The notes: generated by a model not told the origin, from the letters alone. A stretch of 26,120 bases of DNA from JANXXV01 sp038200305 (GCA_038200305.1 JBBPYD010000050.1:1-26120), one strand, 5' to 3'; shown: positions 7,058 to 16,069, numbered from the stretch's first letter. Made by a program: numbers and translations.

Positions 7058-7669
7058 CTAGAATGTTGAGAAGCGATTACTGACCAGCGCCAGGAATTCA
7101 TCGCGGGTTTCCTTGAGTTCGCGGAAGGCGCCGAGCATCGCGCTGGTGACCGTTCCGGAATGCTGCTTTTCCACTCCGCGCATCATCATGCAGAAATGGC
7201 GGGCTTCACAGATTACTCCAACGCCCTTCGGCTCCAGCACGCTCTGGATGGTCTCCGCAATTTCTTGCGTGAGCCGTTCTTGTACCTGCAGCCGGCGGGC
7301 AAACATATCCACGATGCGGGGGATTTTGCTCAGCCCGATGACATGGTCGGTGGGCAGATAGGCGACGTGAACCTTGCCATAAAACGGCAGCATATGGTGT
7401 TCGCACATGCTGAAGAACTCGATATCCTTCACGATGACCATCTCATCGTACTTGACCTTGAAGAGTGCGCCGTTCACGATCTCATCGAGCTTCATCCGGT
7501 AGCCGCCGGTGAGAAACTTCAATGCCTTCTCAGACCGGTCTGGCGTTCGAATCAAGCCCTCACGGTTGGGGTCCTCTCCAAGATCGGCAAGAATCTCCCG
7601 CATATTCGCGGCGATCGTCCCATCCGCGCTACGTTTCGGCGTTAAAACCTTCACAGCGGCTTTTTTCAT
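7058..7669 (-). CDS. folE: GTP cyclohydrolase I
   Basis: This 203-residue enzyme converts GTP to 7,8-dihydroneopterin triphosphate, the first step of folate and other pterin-derived products. Zinc ligands are seen as C89 and H92 in SMCEHHMLPF and C160 in EARHFCMMMRG; GLIRTPDR (residues 38-45), GLSKIPRIVD and HSGTVTSAMLG are family hallmarks. I start it at ATG 7669 rather than the longer frame to 7753 because ATGA (7666-7669) overlaps the stop of the upstream PTPS gene and the extra residues fit no family pattern. It is the third gene of a pterin operon led by two PTPS paralogs. Confidence 0.96.
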   Translation of the reverse strand: MKKAAVKVLTPKRSADGTIAANMREILADLGEDPNREGLIRTPDRSEKALKFLTGGYRMKLDEIVNGALFKVKYDEMVIVKDIEFFSMCEHHMLPFYGKVHVAYLPTDHVIGLSKIPRIVDMFARRLQVQERLTQEIAETIQSVLEPKGVGVICEARHFCMMMRGVEKQHSGTVTSAMLGAFRELKETRDEFLALVSNRFSTF

Positions 7670-8085
7670 AAATCCCGTATCTCGAACATATTTCGTTTCG
7701 TTTCTTGAACGCGGATAGTATCCAGCGCCGGCGTGCCGGATAGTTGATTCCACTCCTCACGCAGACGGCCTTCTATCGCTATGGACAGATTCTCGGTTGT
7801 AGCAACCACATTCTCAAAATCGGAAATATCCCGGTTCATATCCCGATGATCGAGATAACGAATCACCTTGCGTTCGATGTACTCGTCCAGTTCACCAATA
7901 TTTGTTACACGTCCAGTGTTGGGGTCCACCGGACCGCGAACGCTCACCTCCAGGATGTAGTTGTGCCCATGGCCGAACGGATGATTGCATTTGCCATAGA
8001 GTTCGGCGTTTTCCCTCTCCGATATGGATCCGCAATGCAGCCGGTGCGAGGCGGAAAACCGGTAGCGGCGCGTCACCCGTGTCAT
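7666..8085 (-). CDS. 6-pyruvoyl-tetrahydropterin synthase/QueD family, Cys-containing
   Basis: This 139-residue T-fold enzyme acts on the FolE product, dihydroneopterin triphosphate. The zinc histidines are H14 (SASHR), H39 and H41 (GHGHNY); the nucleophile is C33 in GKCNHPFGHGH, a C-x5-HGH spacing like that of animal 6-pyruvoyl-tetrahydropterin synthase rather than the shorter C-x3-HGH of E. coli QueD. The catalytic D79-H80 pair and E128 near the end are present. It overlaps folE and the second PTPS gene by four bases each. Products could be 6-pyruvoyl-tetrahydropterin or 6-carboxytetrahydropterin; the absence of queC, queE and folB here leaves the pathway open. Confidence 0.9.
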   Translation of the reverse strand: MTRVTRRYRFSASHRLHCGSISERENAELYGKCNHPFGHGHNYILEVSVRGPVDPNTGRVTNIGELDEYIERKVIRYLDHRDMNRDISDFENVVATTENLSIAIEGRLREEWNQLSGTPALDTIRVQETKRNMFEIRDL

Positions 8086-8504
8086 GCGCTCTCCCCGTGA
8101 TAATCGACGAACAGATCTTCCGTCTCATACAGCCGTACCGTGTGCAACTTCGCGTTCGGGAAGCGGAGTTGAGGCTCCAGCCGGTTCCAGACCTCCTTGG
8201 CAATGTTCTCCGGCGTCGGAACCACGCGATCGAACGGAGGCACCTCGTAATTGAGAAAGCGATGGTCCATTGGCTCAAGAACTTCCCGGTTGATCACTTC
8301 CTTCAGGCGCTTCAGATCGAAGATCATGCCAGTCAACGGGTTCGGTTCTCCGGCCAGGGTGACCTCCAGCACGTAATTATGGCCGTGGCCATGGCTGGCC
8401 GCGCTCTCTCCGTACAGCTCACGGTTCTTCTCTTCCGGGAATTGCGGGTTGTAGCAACGGTGAGAAGCGGAGAACTCAGCCTTCCGTGTGATTAACATTT
8501 TCAT
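8082..8504 (-). CDS. PTPS/QueD-family paralog lacking the catalytic cysteine
   Basis: This 140-residue T-fold protein is paralogous to its downstream neighbour. Zinc ligands H15 (SASHR), H40 and H42 (GHGHNY), the D80-H81 pair and E127 are all present. The position of the nucleophilic cysteine holds S34 in YGESAASHGHGH, preceded by E33. Other PTPS paralogs in which Glu replaces the cysteine (PTPS-III) make 6-hydroxymethyl-dihydropterin and stand in for FolB. This one could play such a role with E33, or be a divergent carboxytetrahydropterin synthase; sequence alone does not decide. It is the first gene of the pterin operon, and its ATG 8504 is only 29 bases from the divergent TlpA gene. ATG 8498 is an alternative start. 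Confidence 0.88.
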   Translation of the reverse strand: MKMLITRKAEFSASHRCYNPQFPEEKNRELYGESAASHGHGHNYVLEVTLAGEPNPLTGMIFDLKRLKEVINREVLEPMDHRFLNYEVPPFDRVVPTPENIAKEVWNRLEPQLRFPNAKLHTVRLYETEDLFVDYHGESA

Positions 8505-8533
8505 ATTGTTAGATGCAGGTACGGGCTTGAGAG

Positions 8534-9097
8534 ATGCGAAAACACCGCGAACCGGATACTCTTAAATTATCTCAGATGCCAAATTCCAAAGCCGACCGGA
8601 TGTTACGAATACTGATCGTGGTTGCCTTCATAGGCTTCGCGTGGGTGCTCAAGGACGCTTTCCACGACCGCGTAGTGAATGCCGGCGATAAAGCGCCGAA
8701 TTTCTCCATTACTACCGACAAAGGGCGAACGGTTTCCGTTTCGGACTTCGGCGGTAAAGTTCTGGTTCTAAACTTCTGGGCAACCTGGTGCCCCCCCTGC
8801 ATTCAGGAGATGCCGTCGCTCGATCAATTCGCCAGCACCATGAAGGGCTCGGGCGTGGTCGTGCTTGCCGTCAGCGTGGACAAGAATGAAAAGGCTTACC
8901 GGACATTCGTAAGCCGGAATCAACCCGCCTTTGAAACGGCACGGGACCCCGACGCCAACATCAGCAGCGATTTCGGCACCTACAAGTGGCCCGAAACCTA
9001 CGTCATCGACAAGAACGGGAAGGTGGTGCAGAAGTTGATATCGAACCAGGAATGGATGGACCCGCAACTCGTGAATTCCATCAAAGCGCTGTTATGA
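8534..9097 (+). CDS. Membrane-anchored TlpA-family thioredoxin
   Basis: This protein of up to 187 residues has one transmembrane helix (about 24-40, MLRILIVVAFIGFAWVL) and an extracytoplasmic thioredoxin domain. The active site is FWATWCPPC with C86 and C89, and the cis-proline is in KWPETYVIDKNG. It resembles ResA/TlpA proteins, which keep apocytochrome or other cysteines reduced outside the membrane. Start choice is uncertain: ATG 8534 has only a poor GAGAG beside it, while ATG 8576 and ATG 8600 would leave more room for promoters between the divergent genes. The stop overlaps the next start as ATGA (9094-9097), coupling it to the FAD oxidase gene. Confidence 0.9.
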   Translation: MRKHREPDTLKLSQMPNSKADRMLRILIVVAFIGFAWVLKDAFHDRVVNAGDKAPNFSITTDKGRTVSVSDFGGKVLVLNFWATWCPPCIQEMPSLDQFASTMKGSGVVVLAVSVDKNEKAYRTFVSRNQPAFETARDPDANISSDFGTYKWPETYVIDKNGKVVQKLISNQEWMDPQLVNSIKALL

Positions 9098-10524
9098 TTC
9101 CGGCCGCCGTCACCGAAACCATCACGAAGTTGGTAGGAAAAACGCTAGTATTGGACCGTCCTGAAGATCTGGCGCTCTATGAGTATGACGGCGGGGTGGA
9201 CAAGTCGCGCCCGGACCTGGTTGTGTTCCCCAAGTCCGCCGAAGACGTGGTTGGAATCCTGAAGATCGCTCATGAGCACAAGATTCCGATTGTCGGGCGC
9301 GGCGCGGGCACCGGCCTCAGCGGCGGCGCCATTCCGCGCTGTGGCGGAATCATCATCTCGTTTGCGCGCATGAAGCGAATCGTGGAACTCGATTTCGACA
9401 ATGAGCGAGCGGTGGTAGAACCCGGCGTTGTGAATCTGGATATCACTCTTGCCGTGCAGGCGAGCCAGTATTTCTATGCGCCGGACCCTTCCAGCCAGAG
9501 GGCCTGCACCATTGGCGGAAACGTGGCGGAGAATGCCGGCGGCCCCCACACGCTGGCATACGGCGTCACCACCAATCACGTCCTGGGACTCGAAGCTATT
9601 CTGCCGGGCGGCGAGGTGTTCCAGACCGGCGGCAAAGAGCAGGATCTGCCGGGCTACGATTTGACTGGATTGCTAACCGGTTCCGAAGGCACAATGGCGC
9701 TGGTGACCAAGGTGATTATCCGTCTGATGCGGCAGCCTGAGGTGGTGAAAACGATTCTCGCGGTTTACGATTCGACGGATGACGCCGGCCAGACCGTGGC
9801 GGAGATTACGGCCAGGGCCATCACTCCGGTTGCTGTAGAGATGCTGGATGGCGTGATGCTGCGCATGGTGGAAGAAGCAACCCACGCCGGCTATCCGATG
9901 GATGCGGCCGCAGTGCTGCTGATCGAGCTGGAAGGCTTAACGGAAGCGGTGGAAGAACAGGTGGAGCAGATTCGCACGGCCTGTACCAGTTGCCACGCGC
10001 GCGAATTCCGGGTCGCCCGCTCCGCCGAAGAACGCGACCTGCTGTGGAAAGGCAGAAAGAACGCGTTTGGCGCTGTGGGGCGTGTCAGTCCATTCTATTA
10101 CGTGCAGGATGGCGTGGTTCCGCGGACAAAGATTGCCCCAACGCTCCGCCATATCGGCGAGGTTGCGGCGAAGTACGGGCTTACGATCAGCAATATCTTC
10201 CATGCCGGCGATGGCAACATGCATCCCATCATTCTGTTCGACGCGCGGAAACCCGGCGACCTGAAGAAGGCGCAGGATGCGGGCGAAGACATTCTGAACT
10301 ACTGCATTTCGGTTGGCGGGTCCATCACCGGCGAGCACGGCGTTGGCATGGAGAAGATGGATTTGATGACGAACTTATTCTCTGAAGAAACCCTGGATAT
10401 GATGGGCCGTTTCAAGAACCTGTTCGATCCCGATGGCCAGTTGAATCCAGGCAAAATGCTACCCACGGGCCGAGGCTGCATGGAAATCCGGCAAGCGGCC
10501 CTGACTGCCGAAAACACGATGTGA
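9094..10524 (+). CDS. glcD: FAD-linked oxidase, glycolate oxidase GlcD-like
   Basis: This 476-residue flavoprotein of the FAD-binding PCMH and FAD-oxidase C-terminal families oxidises a 2-hydroxy acid such as glycolate or lactate. The FAD-binding loop is VGRGAGTGLSGGAIP (about residues 67-81), followed by the GGNVAENAGG and LPGGEV segments. The C-terminal domain has the metal/substrate histidine motifs NIFHAGDGNMHP and GEHGVGMEKM. The start is ATG 9094, overlapping the TlpA stop, although the frame is open further upstream. GlcE and the iron-sulfur GlcF subunit are not adjacent, so it may act alone like D-lactate dehydrogenases of this family; substrate is unproven. It ends one base short of the convergent peptidase gene. 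Confidence 0.9.
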   Translation: MIPAAVTETITKLVGKTLVLDRPEDLALYEYDGGVDKSRPDLVVFPKSAEDVVGILKIAHEHKIPIVGRGAGTGLSGGAIPRCGGIIISFARMKRIVELDFDNERAVVEPGVVNLDITLAVQASQYFYAPDPSSQRACTIGGNVAENAGGPHTLAYGVTTNHVLGLEAILPGGEVFQTGGKEQDLPGYDLTGLLTGSEGTMALVTKVIIRLMRQPEVVKTILAVYDSTDDAGQTVAEITARAITPVAVEMLDGVMLRMVEEATHAGYPMDAAAVLLIELEGLTEAVEEQVEQIRTACTSCHAREFRVARSAEERDLLWKGRKNAFGAVGRVSPFYYVQDGVVPRTKIAPTLRHIGEVAAKYGLTISNIFHAGDGNMHPIILFDARKPGDLKKAQDAGEDILNYCISVGGSITGEHGVGMEKMDLMTNLFSEETLDMMGRFKNLFDPDGQLNPGKMLPTGRGCMEIRQAALTAENTM

Positions 10525-10525
10525 T

Positions 10526-11989
10526 CTACAGTGCCCCAATCGCCTTCAGCGCCGCCTGAACCTGCGGGTCCATCCTGGCTTCTACCTCATCACCCTTTTC
10601 CACACCGACCGCCTGGTTCAGGATCTCCTGTTGCAGCCGCTCGCGAATCCAGTCGCGCTCTTGCGACCAGTCTCCAACGCTGGGACGGATGTTGTTTTGC
10701 GAGAGCAATACCTGGAATTCATCCAGCAAAGAACTGGGGACTTCGAAATCCGGCTTGATCCCCTGGTGGCTCTTGACGTACTGTGTGGCGAACATCGGGA
10801 AGGAACCGGTTGCATCCAATACGGCGCGTAAACGCGTCACATTCGCCGGATACACCAACTCATCGGGCTGGATGCCACCGCCGCCCTTGACCACACGCCC
10901 CGAATCGGTGTGGAAGATCTTCAAGTTGTCCGCGCGGCCCGCGGCAGTGGCTTCGTCCAATGCACCCGCCAAGTGCTTCTGAATGGAACGGCCGCTCGGT
11001 GTGTAGTAGAAAGCCGTTGTCAGCGCCAGACCAGTGTTGTTAGACAGAGGGTACACGCTTTGCACCAGACCTTTGCCGTAACTTGGCTCGCCGACAATGA
11101 TCGCTCGATCGTGATCCTGCAACGCGCCCGCGACAATCTCAGAGGCGCTGGCGCTTTTCCCATTCATCAGCACCGAGACAGGGAAGCTGTAGGGCGTGGC
11201 GGTCTCCTTCACCTTCGCTTCGTCGTCTTTGACCGAACGCCCCTTAATGCTAAGGATGCGCTGCCCTGGTTTGAGGAACAGACCCGCGGTTTCAAGCGCC
11301 GCCGGCAGAACACCGCCTGGATTGTTGCGCAGATCCAGCACGAGCCCCTTCAAACTGGCGCCGCCAAGCTTCTCAATCGCGGCCTTGATCTGCTTTCCTG
11401 TGTCGTTATCGAAGCTTCCCACTCGTACGTAACCAACATTGGGTTTCAAGAAAAAGGCACGGTCCACTGAGGGGCTGTCCACATCTTCTGGTGTCAAAAG
11501 GAACTGCAAAGTCCGGGGACTGCCGGGGCGCCTGACGTCCAGTCCTACTTTCTGTTGTCTCGACTCGGTCAGCAATTGAACAAGCTGCTCCACTTCAAGA
11601 CGGTTCAGCAGAATTCCGTTGATCGCGATGATCTCGTCGCCGGGAATCATTCCCGACTTGGCGGCCGGGGTCCCCGGCAAGGCCTGGAGCACGATGACAC
11701 GGCCGGGAAGCAACGACACGACTGTGCCGAAGCCTTTCCGGGTGGATCGCTCCATCTCCTGCAACTGCTGGAACTGGCCTGGATCGAAAAAGACCGAGTG
11801 CGGATCGAGCCGGCGCAGCATTCCAGGGATTGCGCCTTCGTGAAAGGCTTTTGCGCCGTCCACCGGGTCGGCGTTTTCGGCCTGTACGATGTTGAATAGA
11901 TCCACGAGCTTTTTGAGTTGCTCGTCCAACGGATCGGCCGCCGCCGGCGCGAGCAGCATCAAAAATGCTGTAATAAATGGAAAAAACAC
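10526..11989 (-). CDS. Secreted S41-family carboxyl-terminal processing peptidase
   Basis: Read from GTG 11989 this is a 487-residue protein with a signal peptide (VFFPFITAFLMLLAPAAA), an N-terminal helical segment, a PDZ domain (about 85-165, with PGTPAAKSGMIPGDEIIAIN) and an S41 protease core. The catalytic Ser is S281 in GKSASASEI and the Lys is K306 in SYGKG, 25 residues apart as in E. coli Prc/CtpA. The LDLRNNPGG motif is at 218-226. The frame runs upstream to 12217, but that part lies inside ddl and lacks protein character; GTG 11989 leaves an 11-base gap after the ddl stop. Such proteases trim exported proteins. It is the last gene of a seven-gene run. Confidence 0.9.
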   Translation of the reverse strand: MFFPFITAFLMLLAPAAADPLDEQLKKLVDLFNIVQAENADPVDGAKAFHEGAIPGMLRRLDPHSVFFDPGQFQQLQEMERSTRKGFGTVVSLLPGRVIVLQALPGTPAAKSGMIPGDEIIAINGILLNRLEVEQLVQLLTESRQQKVGLDVRRPGSPRTLQFLLTPEDVDSPSVDRAFFLKPNVGYVRVGSFDNDTGKQIKAAIEKLGGASLKGLVLDLRNNPGGVLPAALETAGLFLKPGQRILSIKGRSVKDDEAKVKETATPYSFPVSVLMNGKSASASEIVAGALQDHDRAIIVGEPSYGKGLVQSVYPLSNNTGLALTTAFYYTPSGRSIQKHLAGALDEATAAGRADNLKIFHTDSGRVVKGGGGIQPDELVYPANVTRLRAVLDATGSFPMFATQYVKSHQGIKPDFEVPSSLLDEFQVLLSQNNIRPSVGDWSQERDWIRERLQQEILNQAVGVEKGDEVEARMDPQVQAALKAIGAL

Positions 11990-12000
11990 TTCTATTAAGT

Positions 12001-12975
12001 CTAACGTGTGTAACGCAGAGTGCGTTTCGCTGCGTGCCGTTCCAGTGCAAGTTCGATCAGCCGGTCTAGCAATTTCGGATAGGGCAATCCGCAGTGCTCC
12101 CACATTTTGGGGTACATGCTGATGGACGTAAAGCCTGGGATGGTGTTGATCTCGTTGATATACAGTTTCCCGCTGCTCTGTTCCAGCAGGAAGTCCACCC
12201 TTGACATCCCTTCGCACTGTAGAGCTTGATAGCAGCCCACCGCAAGCCGCTGCACTTCCCTGATTTGATCGTCACTCAGATTTGGCGGAATCTTGAACTC
12301 TGTTTTGTTGAGGACGTATTTGTCATCGTAGTCGTAGAAGTCGCGCGAGGGCAGGATTTCACACGGAATGGAAGCTTTGAGATCGCCGTTCCCCAGAACC
12401 GAGCATTCCAATTCCTGCCCCACAATGGTTCGTTCCACAATCACCTTGCGATCGAATTGCGCGGCATTCTCTATGGCTGTCTTCAACTCTTCGCGATTCT
12501 TCGCTTTTGAAATTCCCACCGACGATCCCAGGTTCGCCGGCTTCACGAACAGCGGATACGGGAATGTCTTCTCAATGGCGTCGAGATCGGGTGCGCCGGT
12601 CACAGCCAGGAACTCGACCACTGGCAGACCGGCGTCGCGGCAGATGCGCTTGGTCATCTCCTTATCCATCGCGGCCGCCGACGCGAGCACGCCAGGGCCG
12701 ACATAGGCAAGTTCGGCCAGTTCCAGTAAACCTTGCACCGTGCCATCCTCGCCGAACGTCCCGTGCAAAACGGGAAAGACCACATCAATCTCCGGGTTCC
12801 GGTTCGGCTCCGGCGCGATGGGGCGCGGGCGCCACTGTCCTTCTTTCGAAATGAAATACTGAATGATCTTGTAGCGCTCCGGATCCAGCGCCTTCATTAT
12901 CGACTCGGCCGAACGGATGGAGACTTCGTGCTCCCCGCTTCTGCCGCCATAGATCACCGCCACCGTAAGCTTCAC
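12001..12975 (-). CDS. ddl: D-alanine--D-alanine ligase
   Basis: This 324-residue ATP-grasp enzyme makes the D-Ala-D-Ala dipeptide for peptidoglycan precursors in the cytoplasm. Family hallmarks seen are YGGRSGEHEVS near the start, VLHGTFGEDGTVQGLLE, the ATP-loop FVKPANLGSSVGISKA, and YINEINTIPGFTSISMYPK near the C terminus, which holds metal and substrate contacts. The start is GTG 12975 inside GTGA (12972-12975), overlapping the arginase stop. No murC, murB or ftsQ lies nearby, so it is separated from a classical cell-wall cluster and sits instead among translation and nitrogen-metabolism genes. Confidence 0.95.
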   Translation of the reverse strand: MKLTVAVIYGGRSGEHEVSIRSAESIMKALDPERYKIIQYFISKEGQWRPRPIAPEPNRNPEIDVVFPVLHGTFGEDGTVQGLLELAELAYVGPGVLASAAAMDKEMTKRICRDAGLPVVEFLAVTGAPDLDAIEKTFPYPLFVKPANLGSSVGISKAKNREELKTAIENAAQFDRKVIVERTIVGQELECSVLGNGDLKASIPCEILPSRDFYDYDDKYVLNKTEFKIPPNLSDDQIREVQRLAVGCYQALQCEGMSRVDFLLEQSSGKLYINEINTIPGFTSISMYPKMWEHCGLPYPKLLDRLIELALERHAAKRTLRYTR

Positions 12976-13886
12976 AGAATCCTCTTCCCAAGTGCGGACA
13001 TCACGAGTTCCACACCCAACATCGCTGTCCGGTTTGCCTCATCCAACACCGGGTTCACTTCCACCAGTTCAATTGACAACATTTTCCCGGAATCGCAGAT
13101 GGTCTCCATCACCAGATGCGCTTCCCTGTAGGTGAGGCCACCGCGGACCGGCGTACCGACACCAGGTGCCTCTGACGGATCCACTGCGTCCATATCGAAA
13201 GACAGATGGAATCCCGCGGTGCCGTTAGAGGCAATTTCGATTGCCTGTTTGATTACCGTCTGCAAACCGAGTTCATCTATGGACCGCATTGTGTACGCCT
13301 GGACACCGGTGCTCTGTACATACGGATTCTCGGCGCGGTCTACATCGCGAAGACCCACCAGCGCCACATTCGCGGGATCGACCTTTGGCGAATATTCGCC
13401 CAAGTGAGTTAATTCGGCAGGCCCGATTCCGATACAACAAGCAAGCGGCATTCCATGCACGTTGCCGCTGGGGCTGCTGTCCGGCGTATTCATGTCCGCA
13501 TGTGCATCAATCCAGATGAGGCCCAACTTCTTGCCGTGCTCTCTGAGGGATCGGGACATTCCGGTTACCGTGCCGACCGCGATGGAATGATCCCCGCCCA
13601 GTACCAGAGGCGTGGCGCCTTCCGACGCGGCCGACGCCACAAGATCGGAAAGCCGCGCGCAGGTCTCCGCGATCTGGTGCAGGTAGCGGGTTTTATGATG
13701 ATCCTCGGAAAGGCTTTCGCGCTGCCCCACAACCACATTTCCCAGGTCTTTCACTTCGTAGCCGAGCGAGGCGATGCGCTCGTTCATTCCGGCCAGACGC
13801 AGCGCGGACGGACCCATATCCACACCACGGCGTCCGGCGCCCAGGTCCATGGGTGCGCCAATGATTGCAATGCGGGAGTGTTGCAT
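12972..13886 (-). CDS. rocF: Arginase
   Basis: This 304-residue ureohydrolase cleaves arginine to ornithine and urea. The two-manganese site is visible: H100 in GGDHS, D127/H129/D131 in DAHAD, D231/D233 in SFDMDAVDP, and E276 in ELVEVNP. N-terminal GAPMDLGAGRRGVDMGPSALR and the VHGMPLA loop (about 143-149) favour arginase over agmatinase. It is separated by six bases from asnS upstream and overlaps ddl downstream, so it belongs to the long minus-strand operon. No ornithine aminotransferase or urease gene is present here. Confidence 0.93.
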   Translation of the reverse strand: MQHSRIAIIGAPMDLGAGRRGVDMGPSALRLAGMNERIASLGYEVKDLGNVVVGQRESLSEDHHKTRYLHQIAETCARLSDLVASAASEGATPLVLGGDHSIAVGTVTGMSRSLREHGKKLGLIWIDAHADMNTPDSSPSGNVHGMPLACCIGIGPAELTHLGEYSPKVDPANVALVGLRDVDRAENPYVQSTGVQAYTMRSIDELGLQTVIKQAIEIASNGTAGFHLSFDMDAVDPSEAPGVGTPVRGGLTYREAHLVMETICDSGKMLSIELVEVNPVLDEANRTAMLGVELVMSALGKRIL

Positions 13887-13892
13887 TGCTAA

Positions 13893-15206
13893 TTACGGCC
13901 GCGTCCGGTAAAGCATCCGGGGATACGCGATGGTCTCGCGCACGTGCTCTAATCCGCAGATCCAACCCACGCAGCGCTCAACGCCCATGCCGAAGCCGGC
14001 GTGCGGAACGGAACCGTATCTGCGTAGGTCCAGATACCAGTCGAAAGCTTCCTTGGGAAGATTATGTTCTTCCAGGCGCTTGAGCAGCAGGTCAAGATCG
14101 TGAATACGCTGGCCGCCCCCAATGATTTCGCCGTAGCCTTCCGGCGCGAGCACATCCACGCCTAACGCCACTTCGGGCCGTTCCGGATCGGGCTGGAAAT
14201 AGAACGCCTTCACCTGCGTGGGATAACGGTCGACCATGAGTGGACGGTCAAGCCCGTCGCTGACCAGAGTTTCATCGGTGCCGCCGAGATCGCCGCCCCA
14301 CTGAATGCCGCTGCCCTTTTCTTGCAGCTTTTTCACGGCATCGTCATAGGTCATACGTGGAAACGGAGATTTCACGGCTTCCAGTTTGGCGATGTCGCGC
14401 TCCAGAATGGCCAACTCGGCACGGCGATTCTCAAGGACGCGCTGCACCACAAACACCACCAACTCTTCCGCTACGCGCTTCACGTCTTCCAGAGTTGCGT
14501 ACGCCATCTCCGGCTCCACCATCCAGAATTCTGTGAGGTGGCGGCGGGTCTTCGACTTCTCCGCGCGGAACGTTGGCCCGAAGCAGTAGACCTTTCCGAA
14601 CGCCATCGCGTTCGCTTCGTTGTAAAGCTGGCCTGATTGGGTCAGGTACACCTTTTCGTCCTCGAAGTAATCCACTTCAAAGAGCGTGGAGGTGCCCTCA
14701 CAAGCGGCGGGCGTGAAGATCGGCGTATCCACTAAGACGAAGCCGTTGGAATCGAAGTAATCCCGAATGGCTTTGATGACTTCGTGCCGCACGCGGATGA
14801 TCGCATTTTGACGGCGGCTGCGAAGCCACAGGTGGCGGCGGTCCATCAGGAAGTCGGTGCCGTGATCTTTCGGTGTGATGGGGTAGGGTTCCGATTCCGG
14901 CACGCGCTGGATCACTTCCGCATCGGTGAGGTCTAACTCGAAGCCGCCTTGTGCGCGCTGTTCCGCTCGCACGCGGCCGGTCACAATGAGGGAACTCTCC
15001 TGCGTCAGACCCTTTAGCGTTTCAAACAGAGCCTCTGGAACATCGGCCTTCACGGCCACACACTGAATGATGCCGGTGCCGTCACGCAACTGAGGGAATA
15101 CGATTTTGCCGGACTTTCTCAGATTGTAAAGCCAACCGGCGATGCTGACAACCTCGCCCACGTGTTTCCCGGCATCGGAGACGGCAATGCGCGGGGCGTC
15201 GCTCAT
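13893..15206 (-). CDS. asnS: Asparaginyl-tRNA synthetase
   Basis: This 437-residue class IIb synthetase charges tRNA-Asn with asparagine. An N-terminal OB-fold anticodon-binding domain (about 15-105, VSIAGWLYNLRKSGKIVF) is followed by the catalytic core. Class II motif 2 is at 213-233 (FRAEKSKTRRHLTEF) and motif 3 is GFGMGVER ending at R411. QLYNEANAMAFGKVYCFGPT and the overall pattern fit AsnRS rather than AspRS. The ATG overlaps the stop of the upstream TIM-barrel gene (ATGA, 15203-15206). Its presence suggests that direct asparagine charging is available to the cell. Confidence 0.95.
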   Translation of the reverse strand: MSDAPRIAVSDAGKHVGEVVSIAGWLYNLRKSGKIVFPQLRDGTGIIQCVAVKADVPEALFETLKGLTQESSLIVTGRVRAEQRAQGGFELDLTDAEVIQRVPESEPYPITPKDHGTDFLMDRRHLWLRSRRQNAIIRVRHEVIKAIRDYFDSNGFVLVDTPIFTPAACEGTSTLFEVDYFEDEKVYLTQSGQLYNEANAMAFGKVYCFGPTFRAEKSKTRRHLTEFWMVEPEMAYATLEDVKRVAEELVVFVVQRVLENRRAELAILERDIAKLEAVKSPFPRMTYDDAVKKLQEKGSGIQWGGDLGGTDETLVSDGLDRPLMVDRYPTQVKAFYFQPDPERPEVALGVDVLAPEGYGEIIGGGQRIHDLDLLLKRLEEHNLPKEAFDWYLDLRRYGSVPHAGFGMGVERCVGWICGLEHVRETIAYPRMLYRTRP

Positions 15207-16054
15207 CGCACAGGCTCCGGAACGGCGAGATTTTCCAGCTTGTCGAAAATCTGCTTGACCGCTTCCAGAGGCTTCTCCATATCGGGCACTTCCTTCAACT
15301 CAAGCAGAAGCGGATACTGACTAGACCGCGACGCCAGCAGCTCCATCGTCTTGCTCCAGTCGATTGTTCCGCCTTCGGAGAAGAAGGGGAACAAGTGCTT
15401 GTCCTCTTGCCCGTCATTATCGTGAATGTGGGTAGAGCGGATGCGGTCCTTCATGATGTTGAACTCGCCTTCCACGGTCTCCATTATGTTGGCGTGGCCG
15501 GTATCGAAGCAGAAGTTCAAATTCAAATGAGTCATCTCAATGAAGGACATCAGGCGCGTGGCGCTGGACAACTTGTTCGGGATGTTCTCCAGAAGAATTT
15601 CCACGCCCCTCTGCTTGGCGAAGATGCTTAGCTCTTCAAGCGCGGTGAAGGCCGCATCCAGCTTCCGCTCGTCGTATTCTTCATTGCTAGTGCCGAGATG
15701 CTGCACTATGTAGCGGAACGGAATGATCTCGGCAATTTCGATAGCACGCTTAATTTCGTCAGTCATCGCAATCCGCTTGGCCTTAGTTGGCTCAGTGAGG
15801 GTGATGATGGAGTGCGGGCCGCTGAGACCCCATTTCGTATCGCTGAAAAACGGCGCGTGGATGGAGTGGACCTTCAACTCGGCATCGCGAAACCAGTGGC
15901 CCAGCTCCACGATTTGCGCCTTGTCCCGGTAATCCAGGTGAGCCCGGGCGCAGAAGAGTTCTACAGCGGGGACACCGGCATCCCAAATCCGGCCGAGCCA
16001 GACCGCGGTGAGCCGGTGTTGAACGAACAAGTGTGTGGATAAGACGTGATTCAT
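15203..16054 (-). CDS. TIM-barrel sugar phosphate isomerase/epimerase family protein
   Basis: This 283-residue protein belongs to the AP-endonuclease-2-like TIM-barrel superfamily, which includes xylose isomerase-like epimerases and endonuclease IV. Probable metal ligands are visible at strand ends: H66 (HSIHAPFF), H119 (VQHLG), E156 (LLENIPN), D184 and H187 (CFDTGHAN), H209-D212 (THIHDNDG) and E252 (LLLELKE). The full set of ligands suggests an active metal enzyme. The substrate cannot be read from sequence, and its neighbours (asnS and ggt) do not indicate one. AGGA precedes ATG 16054, and the stop overlaps asnS by ATGA. A DNA-repair role is possible but less likely than an epimerase role. 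Confidence 0.85.
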   Translation of the reverse strand: MNHVLSTHLFVQHRLTAVWLGRIWDAGVPAVELFCARAHLDYRDKAQIVELGHWFRDAELKVHSIHAPFFSDTKWGLSGPHSIITLTEPTKAKRIAMTDEIKRAIEIAEIIPFRYIVQHLGTSNEEYDERKLDAAFTALEELSIFAKQRGVEILLENIPNKLSSATRLMSFIEMTHLNLNFCFDTGHANIMETVEGEFNIMKDRIRSTHIHDNDGQEDKHLFPFFSEGGTIDWSKTMELLASRSSQYPLLLELKEVPDMEKPLEAVKQIFDKLENLAVPEPVR

Positions 16055-16069
16055 TGAAAATATCCTGGT

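Noticed and set aside
12004..12217. Upstream extension of the S41 peptidase frame.
   Set aside because: It lies inside ddl in another frame, has no signal or domain character, and a good signal peptide begins at GTG 11989.
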